Below, piece by piece: positions 11,108 through 22,470 of a stretch of DNA of 64,000 nucleotides. The position numbers and the translations under genes were made by a program. The notes beneath the pieces were generated by a model. The model worked only from the letters and a program-made list of their open reading frames with translations. It was not told the origin of the DNA and searched no databases. Position 1 is the first letter of the stretch; each line of letters opens with the position of its first letter. Source of the DNA: Globisporangium splendens (Eukaryota; Oomycota; Peronosporomycetes; Pythiales; Pythiaceae); contig VFIW01000023.1 of NCBI GenBank assembly GCA_006386115.1, positions 62,001 to 126,000 of the forward strand, given 5' to 3'.

Positions 11108-12736
11108 ATGGCAGACGAACCGAACGAAGTGGAGCTCGCGCAGGTCATTCGCGGCCGCAACAAGAAGGCGAATGCGGACGCGGTGGCCGACATGGAGGCC
11201 GGCAGCAGCGAGAAGCTCCCGGCGTCAGCGCCAATTGCGTCCTCGCACCTGCAAGCGGTCCGCAACTGGTGGACGATGCTGCGTCTCCATTTCGGGGACG
11301 GTCTGCTGCTCCAGATCTTCTTCGTGTACTTCACGCAGGGCATCCGCAGCACGCTCTGCTCGCTCGGCACGAGCTACTACCTGAACGAGACGCTCGCGCT
11401 GCCGCCCGCGCAGTCTGAGGCGCTGCGCGGCACGGCGGCCATCCCGTGGATCATCAAACCCATCTACGGCATGCTCTCGGACAGCATCCCGATCTGGGGC
11501 ACGCGCCGCAAGTCGTACCTGCTCATCTTTAGCGCCATCTCGGCGCTCGCGTACATTGCGCTCTCGGTACCAGGGCTCATTACGACGTGAGTGACTCGCT
11601 TGTGGGCTTGTTGCTGTTGCTATTGGGCTGGTGATTGCCATTGAACCTATCCATCTATCTCTTTTGCTGTCTGTAGATACCATGGCGCGCTGGTGGCGCT
11701 GGTCGTTGCGAGTCTTGGTATCGCGTTCTGCGATGTGGTGATTGACGGCAAGGTCGTGGAAGCGGCGCGCACGGAGCGTGACGATATGGCGGGCAACCTG
11801 CAGACGCTGTCCTGGATTTCACTCTCCGTCGGCTCGGTGCTTGGTTCCATGGTCTCGGGCTTTTCGCTCAACTTGGTTGGACCACAGGGCGTGTTCTTCC
11901 TCTCGGCTCTCGGCCCGATCTGCGTCGTGTTCATCTCGATCAGCATGCATGAGGAGACGTTCCGCGTGAACCGCGACCACAGCTTCCTGCGCACGGTAAG
12001 CGACCAGTGTCGCACGCTCGCGCAGGTCGTCGTCGACCCCGTGTGCTGGCGTCCAATGCTGTGGATCTTCCTGTCGAACGCGCTGCCGCCAAGCCTCGGT
12101 GAGGCCATGTTCAGCTTCAAGACGAACGAGCTCGCGTTCTCCAAGTCCTTTCTCGGTTTTATCTCGACGGTCGGTAGCATCACGCTCCTGGGCTCCACGG
12201 CGCTGTACAACGCGTACTTCCGCGACCTGCCGTTCCGCAGCATGTTTTTCCGCATTCAGGTAGCGTCGGCGCTCGTATCGCTCGCTGAGTTCGTGCTCGT
12301 GGCGCGCTGGAACGTCGCGTGGGGCATCGGCGACCGATTCTTCATCTTTGGGGACGAGATCCTGTCGGACGTTGTCGCGCGCCTCAAGCACATGCCGTCG
12401 CTGGTTTTGTGCGCCAAGATCTGTCCTCCGGGCATCGAAGGCACGATGTTCGCGCTGCTCATGTCGATCTACAACTTTTCGTGGTCCATCGCGTCGTACG
12501 GCGGCTCGTGGCTCTGCATGTACTTGCAGATCTCCAAGACCAACTTCTCGGGTCTCGCGATGGCCGTGACCATCCGCAGTCTTGCCAAGATGGTCCCGTT
12601 GCTCCTGCTGTTCATGGTGCCTGCGACCACGAGCATCCACAGCAGCAGTGCGACAGCGAGTGCGCCGAACAGCAACAGCAACAAACACAAGGACGACAAG
12701 GAAGAGGCACAGTCGTCTGCTGATCTCAAAGTGTAA
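11108..12736 (+). CDS. folate-biopterin transporter (FBT) family protein, 512 aa
   Basis: Two exons, 11108..11586 and 11677..12736, with a 90-nt intron (GTGAGT ... TGTAG) joined in phase 2. After a 55-residue hydrophilic N-terminus the protein is a polytopic carrier. It shows the family-typical block PWIIKPIYGMLSDSIPIWG near residue 120 and, at the start of exon 2, CDVVIDGKVVEAAR, the hallmark DVV-D-VVE motif of FBT carriers. Length and about twelve hydrophobic segments fit the family, a branch of the major facilitator superfamily that moves folates or pterins. The C-terminus is a Ser/Asn/Lys-rich tail. It is divergent from TKL copy 1, and a fragment of a second copy of the gene lies at 24985-25104. 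Confidence 0.9.
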
Positions 12737-13068
12737 GCCTAAGCTGGTTCACAGCGGTCCTGCCGGCACCAAGAAGTGCTGTATGTGTGTGTGTGTTGTG
12801 TATGTATCTCCATCCATCCATCCATCCATTCACTCATTCGTCGCGGCTTCAAACAACGCGATAGAACCATTCATATTGCGTCAATGCTATTAAACGAGCC
12901 ATCAACTCGAGAAAGAAACAGGAAGAACATGTACAGGAAGCTTTCAGTGTGTACGCAAACGAATTCGATGAATGACTTTCGGCTCTAAAGGAGGCGGTGT
13001 AACATGAAGACAAAAGAGTTGTCAAAACTTGTGCGATTATAAGAATAGCTGTTTACGTCGCTGCGTCT
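12737..13068. other. intergenic between convergent genes, with CCAT repeat
   Basis: 330 bp separating the stop codons of the folate transporter and the channel gene. It contains about five CCAT units near 12811-12830 and nothing else recognised. Confidence 0.6.
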
Positions 13069-14955
13069 CTAAACTCGCGACGATCGCAACGCGGCTTCTT
13101 CTTCTTCATCTCCATTATACAGTGAGTACTCGCGGACGTTCGTATCGTGTCGCTGGTCCCTTGTCTTTTGTCGCTGGTGCTGTCTCTGTTGTTTGCGCTG
13201 CGCTTGTTCGCGTTCTTGTTGGCCGAGCGAGGGCCAGGACGCCGGGAACACGGCCGAGAAGAACGCGTCTTCGATGATGCCGATGCACACCATGAGCACA
13301 GCATAACTAAAGAGAATCATGTAGCTGTAGACATAGATCTGTCCGATCCACGGGGTGTACGTCACCGAGTTGAACGTGTCGTGGATCTCGTCGCCGTTCG
13401 CGACCGAGAACAGTGTCGTCGCGGTCGCACTCGCGCTCTGGAACCGCGGCACCTTGGCGCCAAACATGATCGTCCCAAAGAGCACGTACCCGACAAAAAT
13501 GGGCAGCACGCCCGCGAGAAACTGCGCCACGCGCGGCAATCCGCGCTGCAGTGTCAGTCCCAGGATGTGGAACCGCGTGTTCACGCGGAGATACCGCACA
13601 AGGCTGACCCACTGGAGCGCACAGCAAGCGGCAAACGCGAGACAGAGCTCGTCGTGCAGTGAGAGCCGAAATGGATGGCGCCATGCCTCAATGAAGCACG
13701 CCATCGTCGCGCCATTGAGCGCCAAGATGAACCAAAACCAGAAATCCTTGGCGACGTCGCTGAGCACAATGCACACGTGGCGCGCTTTGCGAGTCGTCGT
13801 CCGCGAATAGAGCCACTTGATCGCAAACTCAACGCACTGCAAGTTCAGATAGAAAATACACGCGACGACTTTATTAGTTGCCAAAGCAACTTGCATAGAA
13901 AACGAGAGAGAGAAGAAAGAGAAATGCTTACCTGATACACATAGACAAGCGCCAGCAGACATGCGTCAAATAGCGCGTTGCGGTCTGTAAACACCTTTGG
14001 CAGGTGATCTTCATCGAGAGGCTGTTTCTTCCCATTAGCATCGACTGTCGCTTGCCGCAGTCCATAGTCGAGCGCCACTTCCAAATGGCCCTGGCTCTGC
14101 AGGTCGTACGTGAACACGACGCGCCATTCCAGCAGCTTGTTGTCGCCAATATCATCGCCATCTCCCACTGCTGCTGCTGCATCCTGCGTTTTCATGCCGA
14201 CAGTGAACTGCAACTGCATGGCGTCCAATCTTGCAAAGAACGCGCGCGTCTGCGCCGACGTGTGGCTGCACTGCAGCGGCTCGGGCCATTCGCTCTCGTT
14301 CTTGCCTGTGATCACAAACTGCCAATGACGTGTGCACGCACAAAGAATCAATCTATCCGCATATACACATAAAGCACTAAAACACATAACGTACCCGTTC
14401 ATCAACGGTCTCCATCCCTTTCTCGTACCGCACCACAAGCTCTGGGAACGGGATCATCGCCGCCAGTGGGTCGTCACTACCCGCCAGCAGGTATGTATCC
14501 AGCGCGACGTCCGCCAGACGAAAGTAGTTGGCGATGGCGCCGTGCAGGTGCTGCTTGGTCTCGTCGATCGTGAAGAGCATGCCGACAGGGTACGACGACG
14601 CGCGCGCCGCGAAGCCACCGCTGAAGAACTCGTCGTCGACGTTCGCGGCGATCTCCTCTTCGATCTCGAGCAGGAAGTGCGGCAGCGTCACGGGCACTTC
14701 CGTAAACTGCGGGATCTCTGATTGTTGCTGGGTAGTCGTCGTCCAGATGGGGATCTTCTTGATCGTGTCGACGTAGAAGAGCAGGTGGATCCACTCGTTT
14801 GCGAGCGCGCGCGTGAACGGGTGCAGCGCGTTGCCGATGTGCGCGCTGCGCAACGTCAGCGCCACGATCACGCCCACATGCAGCGCCAGTCGCACGCTCA
14901 GCAGCCACAGGTGCCGGCGCGAAGAAGGAGGTGAAGCTGCTGGTGCCATCGCCAT
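13069..14955 (-). CDS. mucolipin (TRPML)/polycystin-like cation channel, 571 aa
   Basis: Three exons: 14955..14395, 14318..13932 and 13836..13069. The introns are 76 and 95 nt (GTACGT and GTAAGC donors, GGCAG and TGCAG acceptors), both phase 0. The N-terminus has a first membrane segment (about residues 15-37), then a long luminal/extracellular domain rich in acidic residues. Exon 3 carries five further hydrophobic segments. The pore region LFSVANGDEIHDTF strongly resembles the mucolipin filter (NGDD type), and the last segment YSYMILFSYAVLMVCIGIIE matches the mucolipin S6. The tail is Gln/Arg-rich. Length equals typical TRPML proteins, which conduct Ca2+ and other cations across endolysosomal membranes. 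A polycystin-2 relative is the alternative. Confidence 0.8.
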
Positions 14956-15127
14956 CTTCAAATTTTGATCATTTCCGCAAGAGAAGGACTTTTGATGAGC
15001 AGTTGTTCACAGAAAAGCAGCAGTTTAGTCATCATCCAACAGAGAGACTAGTTATTTCGTGAACTCATATAATAGTGTGGCTCACATTATTAAGTAAATG
15101 ATTGTAGTGTGGGCCACATATAAATGG

Positions 15128-15143
15128 GCACATTTTCCCGCCA
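15128..15143 (+). promoter_or_regulatory. oomycete initiator with upstream TATA-like element
   Basis: GGCACATTTTCCCGCC is an initiator-like motif, preceded by CATATAAA at 15116-15123. It lies a few bases upstream of an ATG at 15146 and 40 nt upstream of the ATG at 15179. Confidence 0.4.
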
Positions 15144-15178
15144 TTATGTGGATGCCATTTCCAATATGCCAGACCACG

Positions 15179-17497
15179 ATGAGCGAGGAGCGATCACGCC
15201 GTCGATCGCGGACGCCGCCACCGACGCGCAGACCATTGTCTCCTGCAGCTCTTGACGATGACGCTAATGCATCGGCTGCTACGACGACCATCGGCAAGTA
15301 CATTGCGCGCTTCCGGAACGAGCAGCCGCTGCCAAGAGAAGCGCGCGCTGAGCTGAACAAGGACGAGTTCTGGTGGAAGTACCGCCCGTCGTCACCAAAC
15401 TCCACGACCTCCGCTGCTGCAGCAAAGGAACGACTGACGGTCAAGACGCGTGCTCATAAACCGCACAGGTATGCGCTGGACGAGACGATGCACGCGAATC
15501 CCAGCAGCGTTAGTAGCAGTCGAACGAGTCGTTCTCGTCACAGCAGTCGGAGCTCCAGTATACCCAGAGATGGAGTGGATCCGCGCGGAGATGATGTGTC
15601 TCGTCCTGACAACGCGTTGTTATCGGCTTCAGGAGGAGCAGAGTCGTTGCTGTTTCTGTCGTCCGTGTCCTCGAGCTCCTTTCTGCCGAGCGATCTCGAA
15701 CCTCCGAGTCGTCCTTCCAGCACTGATATCAGTCAGCACGCGATGCAAGATGGTCGAGGGATTGAGGCGACAGATCTTTCGTCATTCTGTGGGAATGACG
15801 TCGCGATGGAGCTACGCTTATCTATGGAGGAAGAAGAGCACAGAAATGATGAGGACGATGGCGGAGAGCAGACGTTGGAAGATCCCGAGTTGGTGATCGA
15901 GCGCGTGCGAATGCGGCTTGGCTTTCGACGCAACGAGGGTCTTGCGGCGTTTTCTCTTGGCACTACTGCATATAAAGATGAAGGTGAGTCGGTGTTCTTG
16001 GGCTCGCCGTTACCACTGCCATGGCGACAGCGGATGATGCGTGTCGACAACTCGTTTCATCCAAGCAATCATGTGGCGAACGACGACGTTATGGCGAATG
16101 GTGTGAGTCATGAAAGGCGTCATTCCCCAGATTCGTTTATCAGTAACAGATCGCTTGAACTTGCTCTGAGTGAGTGGAACAGCGAGCATGATTTTTCTCT
16201 AACGCCAGAGAGAAGTGACGCAGCGCGATTTGATGGTCACGGCGATCCAGGACACGAGCGTGTGGAGCTTTTGCTGTCTCCAGTCACGACCCAAGGCGTT
16301 CCGATGCCAACGAGCCAAGATAAAACGCCAAATAGGGTGGATCCACATACCAATGGTGCTGACGCAGTCTCTTCTGTCGTCCTCGAGCCAGCCATCGGTG
16401 GATCGCCCTCACCCAATCAGCAAGAGTTCCAGTTTCAGGCAAACGGAGTTGATGCATTCGAAGCAGTTAAGTTCGTGCCCTCGTCGATTGATCAGCAGCA
16501 TTTCGAAAACAAGCTTTGTGATTACACTTTGGAGAAAAAGAGTCCAAGTTTCGATGGTGATGGCAATGGAGATCGTATTGTCAATGAGGACTCCCAACCA
16601 AATCCAGTCGAAGAGCCCGTGGAAGCTGCGTTGCGTGATGGCGACCACACGCCGTCGCCCATCATGGCCAATTCGCATTTGCGCCATTCCGAGAACACCG
16701 TCGTGACTGCTGCTTTGCCTGCACTCTCTGCATCTCCTCTGCGAACCTCCGCGTCGGTATCGGCGTCATCACCATTCTCGTCATCGTCATCGCATCCAAG
16801 TTCGTATAGTAGCGTCACGGCAGAGACAGCAAAGACACTCGATGGACTCGTGAGTTTAGTCGTGCAGTCATGGAGTAGCGACTTGTTCCACCTTAGTAAC
16901 GACGGCGATGGTGATAGCGGGAGTAGCAAGAACAGCTCCACCAGCAACGGAGATGCTAGTAGTGCAAGTGTAACCAGTAGTCAAAGTTGTGGCAAGACGC
17001 AAGCCGCGCACGACGACAGTGCTTTGAGCAAGCAGCAACAAGGTAGTAGCTCAGAGTTCTCTAACGACCCAGTTCACGCCGAAACGCAGACTAAGAAATC
17101 GCTGAGCGCGAGTGAAGACTGCGCAAACGACACCCAGGGTATGGATTCACAACGTGGAGTTCCTCCTCCGACTGCGGACTCAGACCAAGACTCCATGTCA
17201 GAGCCTACCGCAATCACTGCGTCGAGCCCTTTGTCATCATGCAGCCCGTCGGATGCGGCTGGATTGAACTCTGCCATTACATCTGTTGGTGCAGGTGACG
17301 TGGAAAGGAGTGAAGGTGCTGGCAAACGGATGTCATACGATCAACAACGCGAGGATGATGCTTGTAAGGACAACGACGAAGAAGACGAAAGCGACTTGCA
17401 CGAGGAGGACGAGATGGCTCGTATGCTGCTTTCGCGGATTGCGCTGTACGAGCAAGCGCTACAGCAACTCGAGCAACCAAGAGAAGAGGAAGGCTAA
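15179..17497 (+). CDS. large disordered protein with C-terminal coiled coil (772 aa)
   Basis: Single exon. Starts at ATG 15179 (MSEERSRRRSRTPPP); an in-frame ATG at 15146 just after the initiator is an equally possible start and adds 11 residues. The protein is Ser/Asp/Glu-rich and mostly disordered. Short ordered islands are TIGKYIARFRNEQPLPREAR with DEFWWKYRP near residues 35-65, and EDPELVIERVRMRLGFRRNE near 240. A terminal helix (EEDEMARMLLSRIALYEQAL) probably forms a coiled coil. The Trp-rich island after an RFR motif may be a docking segment. I recognise no family. Its 3' end is 61 bp from the convergent CFAP92-like gene. Confidence 0.7.
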   Translation: MSEERSRRRSRTPPPTRRPLSPAALDDDANASAATTTIGKYIARFRNEQPLPREARAELNKDEFWWKYRPSSPNSTTSAAAAKERLTVKTRAHKPHRYALDETMHANPSSVSSSRTSRSRHSSRSSSIPRDGVDPRGDDVSRPDNALLSASGGAESLLFLSSVSSSSFLPSDLEPPSRPSSTDISQHAMQDGRGIEATDLSSFCGNDVAMELRLSMEEEEHRNDEDDGGEQTLEDPELVIERVRMRLGFRRNEGLAAFSLGTTAYKDEGESVFLGSPLPLPWRQRMMRVDNSFHPSNHVANDDVMANGVSHERRHSPDSFISNRSLELALSEWNSEHDFSLTPERSDAARFDGHGDPGHERVELLLSPVTTQGVPMPTSQDKTPNRVDPHTNGADAVSSVVLEPAIGGSPSPNQQEFQFQANGVDAFEAVKFVPSSIDQQHFENKLCDYTLEKKSPSFDGDGNGDRIVNEDSQPNPVEEPVEAALRDGDHTPSPIMANSHLRHSENTVVTAALPALSASPLRTSASVSASSPFSSSSSHPSSYSSVTAETAKTLDGLVSLVVQSWSSDLFHLSNDGDGDSGSSKNSSTSNGDASSASVTSSQSCGKTQAAHDDSALSKQQQGSSSEFSNDPVHAETQTKKSLSASEDCANDTQGMDSQRGVPPPTADSDQDSMSEPTAITASSPLSSCSPSDAAGLNSAITSVGAGDVERSEGAGKRMSYDQQREDDACKDNDEEDESDLHEEDEMARMLLSRIALYEQALQQLEQPREEEG

Positions 17498-17558
17498 CCA
17501 CTGCAAGGTAAGTGGTGGTTTACCTACACATCATTCATCATGTTATTATTCCGTCCAC

Positions 17559-20500
17559 TCACTCGTTTACCCATATCCGTCCTTGCTTCTCTGAAGCCTG
17601 CATCGGTGCGATTGCCTTCCGCGATACAAACTTTTTCACGTGTGGCGTGAGCACATTCGTCGTGGACGGGAACAAGAAGTCCTTGGGCATGTGCGTAAGT
17701 GGGTCCATCGGCGCGACAAACTGCGTGGTGTCCGTTGCGCGCAACGTGTTTGCGAATTGTGTGGCTACTGCTCCAGCGTACGGCTGCTGGTCGTGGATGG
17801 TTACAGGCGCCGTGTCGAGAGGCACGCGCTTGCCGCTGGGCAACGTAGCGTTCTTGACGATGCGGATCGGCTTGGAGCGCGGCACACCGTCGAGGATGTC
17901 GGTGATCTTGTCGAGTTGGGACAATGGACGTGACGACGGAACGCCCATGACGTTCCCATGCGCGAGGAACTTGATTTGCTTCTTGTCGACCACGGGACGG
18001 CGTTCCCACTCGTCCTGCTCGCGCTTGAGCGCCTCCTCCTGTTCGCGGCGAAGGCCGTCGCCGCATAGATGTACGCTGCAGAAATACTTGGCATTGACCG
18101 ATCCATCGCCATTCGTGCCGCCAAAGATCATGTCCTTGGACGGCAGCGTCGAGAATTCCGGCTTTGTACCATTGTTGTTGCTCGTCGACTCGCGCGACAC
18201 CGGCTTGGGGTGATTGACGTTATCCACGAAGGGTGCGCGCAGGTCTTCGCAGCGCGCTTCACTCGGTGCGTCCTTGTGGACATTGCACTCTTGCGGTCGC
18301 CGCGGCGGCGGGTACACGAACCCACGTTTTGTAGTCCACTTCGAGCGGTCCTCACGCCGCTGCTGCTGGGAGGCATCCATGTCGACGAGGCTTACAGCGA
18401 GCGACTGGAAGTCTCTGCTGTACGTGTACGTCGCGTGGTGATCCTTGGCGAGCTGTCGGCGCATTTCGTCTTGCAGCGCGTCCTGTGTCTGTGTAGGCAA
18501 AGGAGATGATTATGCAGATCTGTATTCAACACATCCGCGAACAAGTGAGACCAAGGTACGTACGCGGAGTTTCTGGCCACTGTACATGTACACAGGTGCT
18601 TTTGCTGACTGTTCGTTCCATTGCGCGTCTACCAGTTGCTTCTTCTCGACGTACGCAGCATGCACAGACGCGGACTCTTTCCTGTGATGAAGCAAACAAG
18701 TCGAGGCAAGTCAAAATCCGCTGAGGCACTACATCGAAAATCCCGAAATGAAGCGAAAAACACGTACTTGCGCGTCTCAATGAAATTGGTGGTCTGGCGG
18801 CTTTTTCGGTACGCTTCAAACTGTTCGTTGGTCGAATCTGTCGGCGCCTTCCACGTCTTCGTATGGCGCGACTTGGACGCATTGGTCGACGTGGTGTCGT
18901 TGCTCACTGGTGAACACCCCAAGTTCGACTCTTTATCAACCTCCAGTGCGTCCGGGGCATTTGACGAGCGGCTACCGTAGCTGCTCCCATGGATATCCTC
19001 AAGAGTGATGCTCTCGCCGTACTTGCTCTCGACCTCGAGCAGCATGGACGCCGTTGGGAAAAGCTCCAAGTGAGCGATCTCGTCCAGACGTACCGCCTGA
19101 CGTACGTCTGCAAGTCGTGTGAGCGCATTAAAGCAAGCCTCCGATACCTTGGTGCGCATGTACAACTCGGGTGCGTGCAGCAATTGCAGTAGTGGGTACC
19201 GCAGCTTGATGCGCTTCAAGTCTATCGCAAACGTCGTGTACAGTCGTCGAGGGAACATGAGTTGCTCGTTGGCGCACATTCGATAGAACGCGTCAGTTCC
19301 ATTCGTAGCAGCTCGTCGTGGGATCTGCGCATACACGCGTCGCATGCTTTTGTGGGCGAGCCCCTCGAGAAAGATCGTGCGACACTGCGTGTCGATGATC
19401 TGCGCACCAGTGATGATGTCGAGGTTCCCAGACTCGCACGCCCTCGTCTCGTCCGCGGTCATCTGATAGGATCGCAATGGGACGTCTGGACCGAGCGCTC
19501 TGAGGTTTACTTCGGCCATCACAGACGCCACTTGGTCCAGCGTCCGCGTGTCCTTGTATGGAATCACGAGCACCATGCGCGAGAAGCGTGGAGATGACGC
19601 CGATGCTGGTGTTTGCTGATCCGATGTGAGCTCAGCGCTGCTTTGCCTGGTGTCGGTGGAAATGTGGATCGGATGCTGCAGCGTAATGTGAAGCGCGAGT
19701 TGCGTGTGGCTCGCGAGATACGTGCCAGGCTCGCGCACGAGTCGCTCGAGCGGCGTCAAGTCCACCAGCGAATCGTCATCGTCATCGTCGTCATTGGATG
19801 CAGAACCAGCAGCACCGAGTGGCTTTGCGCGCTTTTTCTTCGGGATCACATCAGATGAGAGACGCAATGTCCGGAATGGTTTCCAGTTGTCGCTGTCGTT
19901 TGTTCCGGTGCGTTGTTGATGCTGTGGGATCTTGTTGAGGAGCAACTCTTGGAGTCGAAATGTGGCGATACCGTGCGGGAACCACTCGCTCGCGCGCTGC
20001 AGCAGCTTGCGGCAGTCGAGTTTCGCGGTCTCGTCGACGACGAAGACATCCAGGGGCTTTGACGCATGCTGCTGCTGTTGTTGTGTTCCAGTTGTGCGTG
20101 GCGTAGCCGTGCGAGAGGTTGGACTAGTGGTGGTGGCGGTGATGACAGCGGAGGGCGAGGCTACTTCCGCATGCTGCTGCTTGGTCGTGATATCGACGCC
20201 TGCCGTGAGCAGCGACTCCCATCTCTGCCGCAGTCGCTGCAGTTTGGCCGTCTGCGTCAAGTCGCGGTCGTGGATCTCGACTTGTAGTGCCGTATACCGC
20301 AATGCGTCGGCAAGCTCTTCGCGATCGAAGCGCGCGCTCAGAAACGTCACGGTCGCAGTTTGCTGTTCCCACTCAATGTTTTCGTCCTGTGAGAGGCATC
20401 AAGCATGACAAAACGTTACCATCGCCACATCGGCGCCATTGATCCACCAAGTGTCAAAACGAATTACCTGCGCCTTGGCTGGTGTCACGAGCATGCGCGG

Positions 20501-21610
20501 AAGAAAAGAGACGGTATTACTGCTGGCGGTGTTATTACTAGTAGTAGTGTTTGACCTGGCAGGAGAACGCATCGTGTCGGTGAAGAACGTGAGCAGCGCG
20601 TACGTAGGTTTGCAATAGCGTCGCAGTGGCGCATGCAGCGAGCCACGACTTCGCATTGTAGCTGCTGCTGCTGTTGACGCGATCCCTGGCAGGCGGCGCA
20701 AGTGGCGCAATGTGATCGTGAGCGGATTGAATTTTCTCGTGAGCGCAGCATTGAGCAATGGCTGGTTGACTCGTACGCGGATCGCGAGGTACTGAAGCCC
20801 GCACGCATGGTCACTCAGCTGGAACAGCGGCCGATTCGGCGGACACCGCTTTGGTTTCTGCTTGGATGAATAAGGAAAGACGCTGCTCGTGTTGTTCTTA
20901 TCGAAGTTTGCCGCAGCGTCATCGCCATGGGTCCATATTTGCTCTACGAGCAGTGTGCCGGCGAGGAAGCTGCTCAGATCGAGGTCGTAAAGCCCCGCAT
21001 ACGCCTGAGGAGCTCTGCTCGTCTCATTGTGATGGTCGCCAGACGCTGATGATGCTGTCGCAGTGCTGCTGACGCCTTTGCCTTTGGCGTCTTTTGAATT
21101 TGCATTTGTGCCCCCAGTAGCTCCTCCCGAAGCGCTGCCTAGAAGACCCGGATGATCCGAGAGGAAGACCGAGAGCATCGGATCGTCATCCAGTGCCGTC
21201 GCGAACGCTTCCGTGATGCTCACGTCTGAAACTACGTGCTCGTAGCGATACGTGGACGCAGGTGGCGCCACAGTCCACGGCGATGTTGTATCATTGTCAC
21301 CAGGAACAAGCAGCGTCCATCCATTGGAAACGCCAATTACAGGTGTTTGCTTCTTGCTGCCGTCAAGAAACCGAAATCTGAAGCTCGGCGTGGTATCGTG
21401 GCCTTCGTGTTCATCGACAATGGACGCATCAATCTGCACCGTGAATGTGCATTTCCGCGGCTCCATTGTTGCGTCCATGACGCCTTTTACTCTGTCTATT
21501 GCGCTTAGCAGTTCCCAGTCACCAGCGCATTTCTGTGAGAATGACAGCCCGAAATAGCAGTTGTGCGGGGGAAACGGATGACCAAAGCGACGCCAGATTG
21601 CTGCTGCCAT
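17559..21610 (-). CDS. CFAP92: CFAP92-like cilium-associated protein (1269 aa)
   Basis: Four exons: 21610..20468, 20386..18768, 18681..18564 and 18488..17559. Introns are 81, 86 and 75 nt with GTAATT/GTACGT/GTACGT donors; phases 0, 2, 0 agree throughout. Blocks recall metazoan CFAP92/KIAA1257: FNPLTITLRHLRRLPG followed by a KPTYALLTFF strand, then ALQVEIHDRDLT after the first intron, then HGIATFRLQELLLNK. A helical region follows and the C-terminus is VKKFVSRKAIAPMQ. In between are low-complexity Thr/Gln/Asp tracts. The assignment rests on remembered family pattern and is moderate. Alternative starts at 21478 or 21466 (MEPRKCTF) would widen the gap to the divergent Dpy-30 gene. The partner genes downstream fit a flagellar role. 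Confidence 0.65.
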
Positions 21611-21654
21611 ATCCACACACCCACAGAGAGGAGATCAAGACAGGTGATTGAATT
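21611..21654. promoter_or_regulatory. 44-bp gap between divergent start codons
   Basis: Only 44 bp separate the ATG at 21610 (-) from the ATG at 21655 (+). No clear initiator lies inside. Either both genes share a minimal bidirectional promoter, or one true start lies further in (minus-strand ATGs at 21478 and 21466 are in frame). Confidence 0.4.
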
Positions 21655-22239
21655 ATGGAGCAACGTTACGACTCGTGCACGTACCGCGCGCGGCGCGAGT
21701 TTTTTGGCGTCGAGTTCGACATCAAGCTCTTTAACGTCGACGCCTCGGGAATCGCGGTCGTCGCGCTGCAGCAGGCAAATGGAAGCGACTCATCTTCCTC
21801 CCCGCCTCTCAAGTTTGCGCGCGTGTTTTCATCGTCAGAACTCCGTGCCGCAGGCATTTGCAAGACGCTCGAGGGCTTCGTGGCGCTTGTGGATGCGCTT
21901 GAACTCGTCGAAGACGCGTACTTGACGGCTCAGGACGCGTTGGAATGTCCGAGTTCCGAGATAAGTGAGCTTGCTGCCTTCCAGTTGTCGGCAGCGCTGC
22001 CCGGGATCACGCGACCGCCACCCATTGTGTCGCAGGCTGCCGCCATGGCGTACTTGACGAGAGCGCCAGTGGGTTCTGATGGGTCAAGTGAAAGCAGCAA
22101 TCCGCTGCTGCTGGACGTCGTGGCCAAAGGACTGATGGAGCTCTGTCGCGTCAAGCCCGCGGGTACCGTGGACGCTGTCACGTGGCTCGGGAACTGGTTC
22201 CTCAACAACAACCCCACGCATCCCAGCGTCCAAGTCTAA
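21655..22239 (+). CDS. Dpy-30 motif protein, probable axonemal component (194 aa)
   Basis: Single exon. The last 45 residues (DVVAKGLMELCRVKPAGTVD then WLGNWFLNNNP) match the Dpy-30 dimerisation motif, whose core is L-x(3)-L-x-P-x-x-P-x-x-WL-x-x-L-x-NNP. The N-terminal 140 residues contain a segment EFFGVEFDIKLFNVDASGI and helices of unknown fold. Dpy-30 motifs dock A-kinase-anchor-type helices and occur in radial spoke and other flagellar proteins as well as in COMPASS. The extended N-terminus and the neighbours (CFAP92-like, Tctex1 light chain) favour a flagellar role over the small nuclear Dpy-30. Confidence 0.7.
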   Translation: MEQRYDSCTYRARREFFGVEFDIKLFNVDASGIAVVALQQANGSDSSSSPPLKFARVFSSSELRAAGICKTLEGFVALVDALELVEDAYLTAQDALECPSSEISELAAFQLSAALPGITRPPPIVSQAAAMAYLTRAPVGSDGSSESSNPLLLDVVAKGLMELCRVKPAGTVDAVTWLGNWFLNNNPTHPSVQV

Positions 22240-22470
22240 TGCAAAGGCGATGTGAGTTAAGGAATGGTAAAAAGAGAGAGAGAGCTGGGAGTGAATATAT
22301 GGGGGAAATGTTGGCATGCTGCTGTGCATTTTCCACATATATGTACTTTGATGACTTGGGTGGGGAGACGCGTCTGTTGAGGCTTCATCCACAAAGCGAT
22401 CTTGCGCATATCCAAGCAAGACCAGAGAGCGAGAGCATACAGAAAGCGGAAGCACATCCACAAGAAGAAA

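Noticed and set aside
20387..20419. 33-nt intron (GTAACG ... ACAG) in the CFAP92-like gene
   Set aside because: An 81-nt intron with donor GTAATT at 20467 and the same acceptor gives the same frame and fits local intron lengths.
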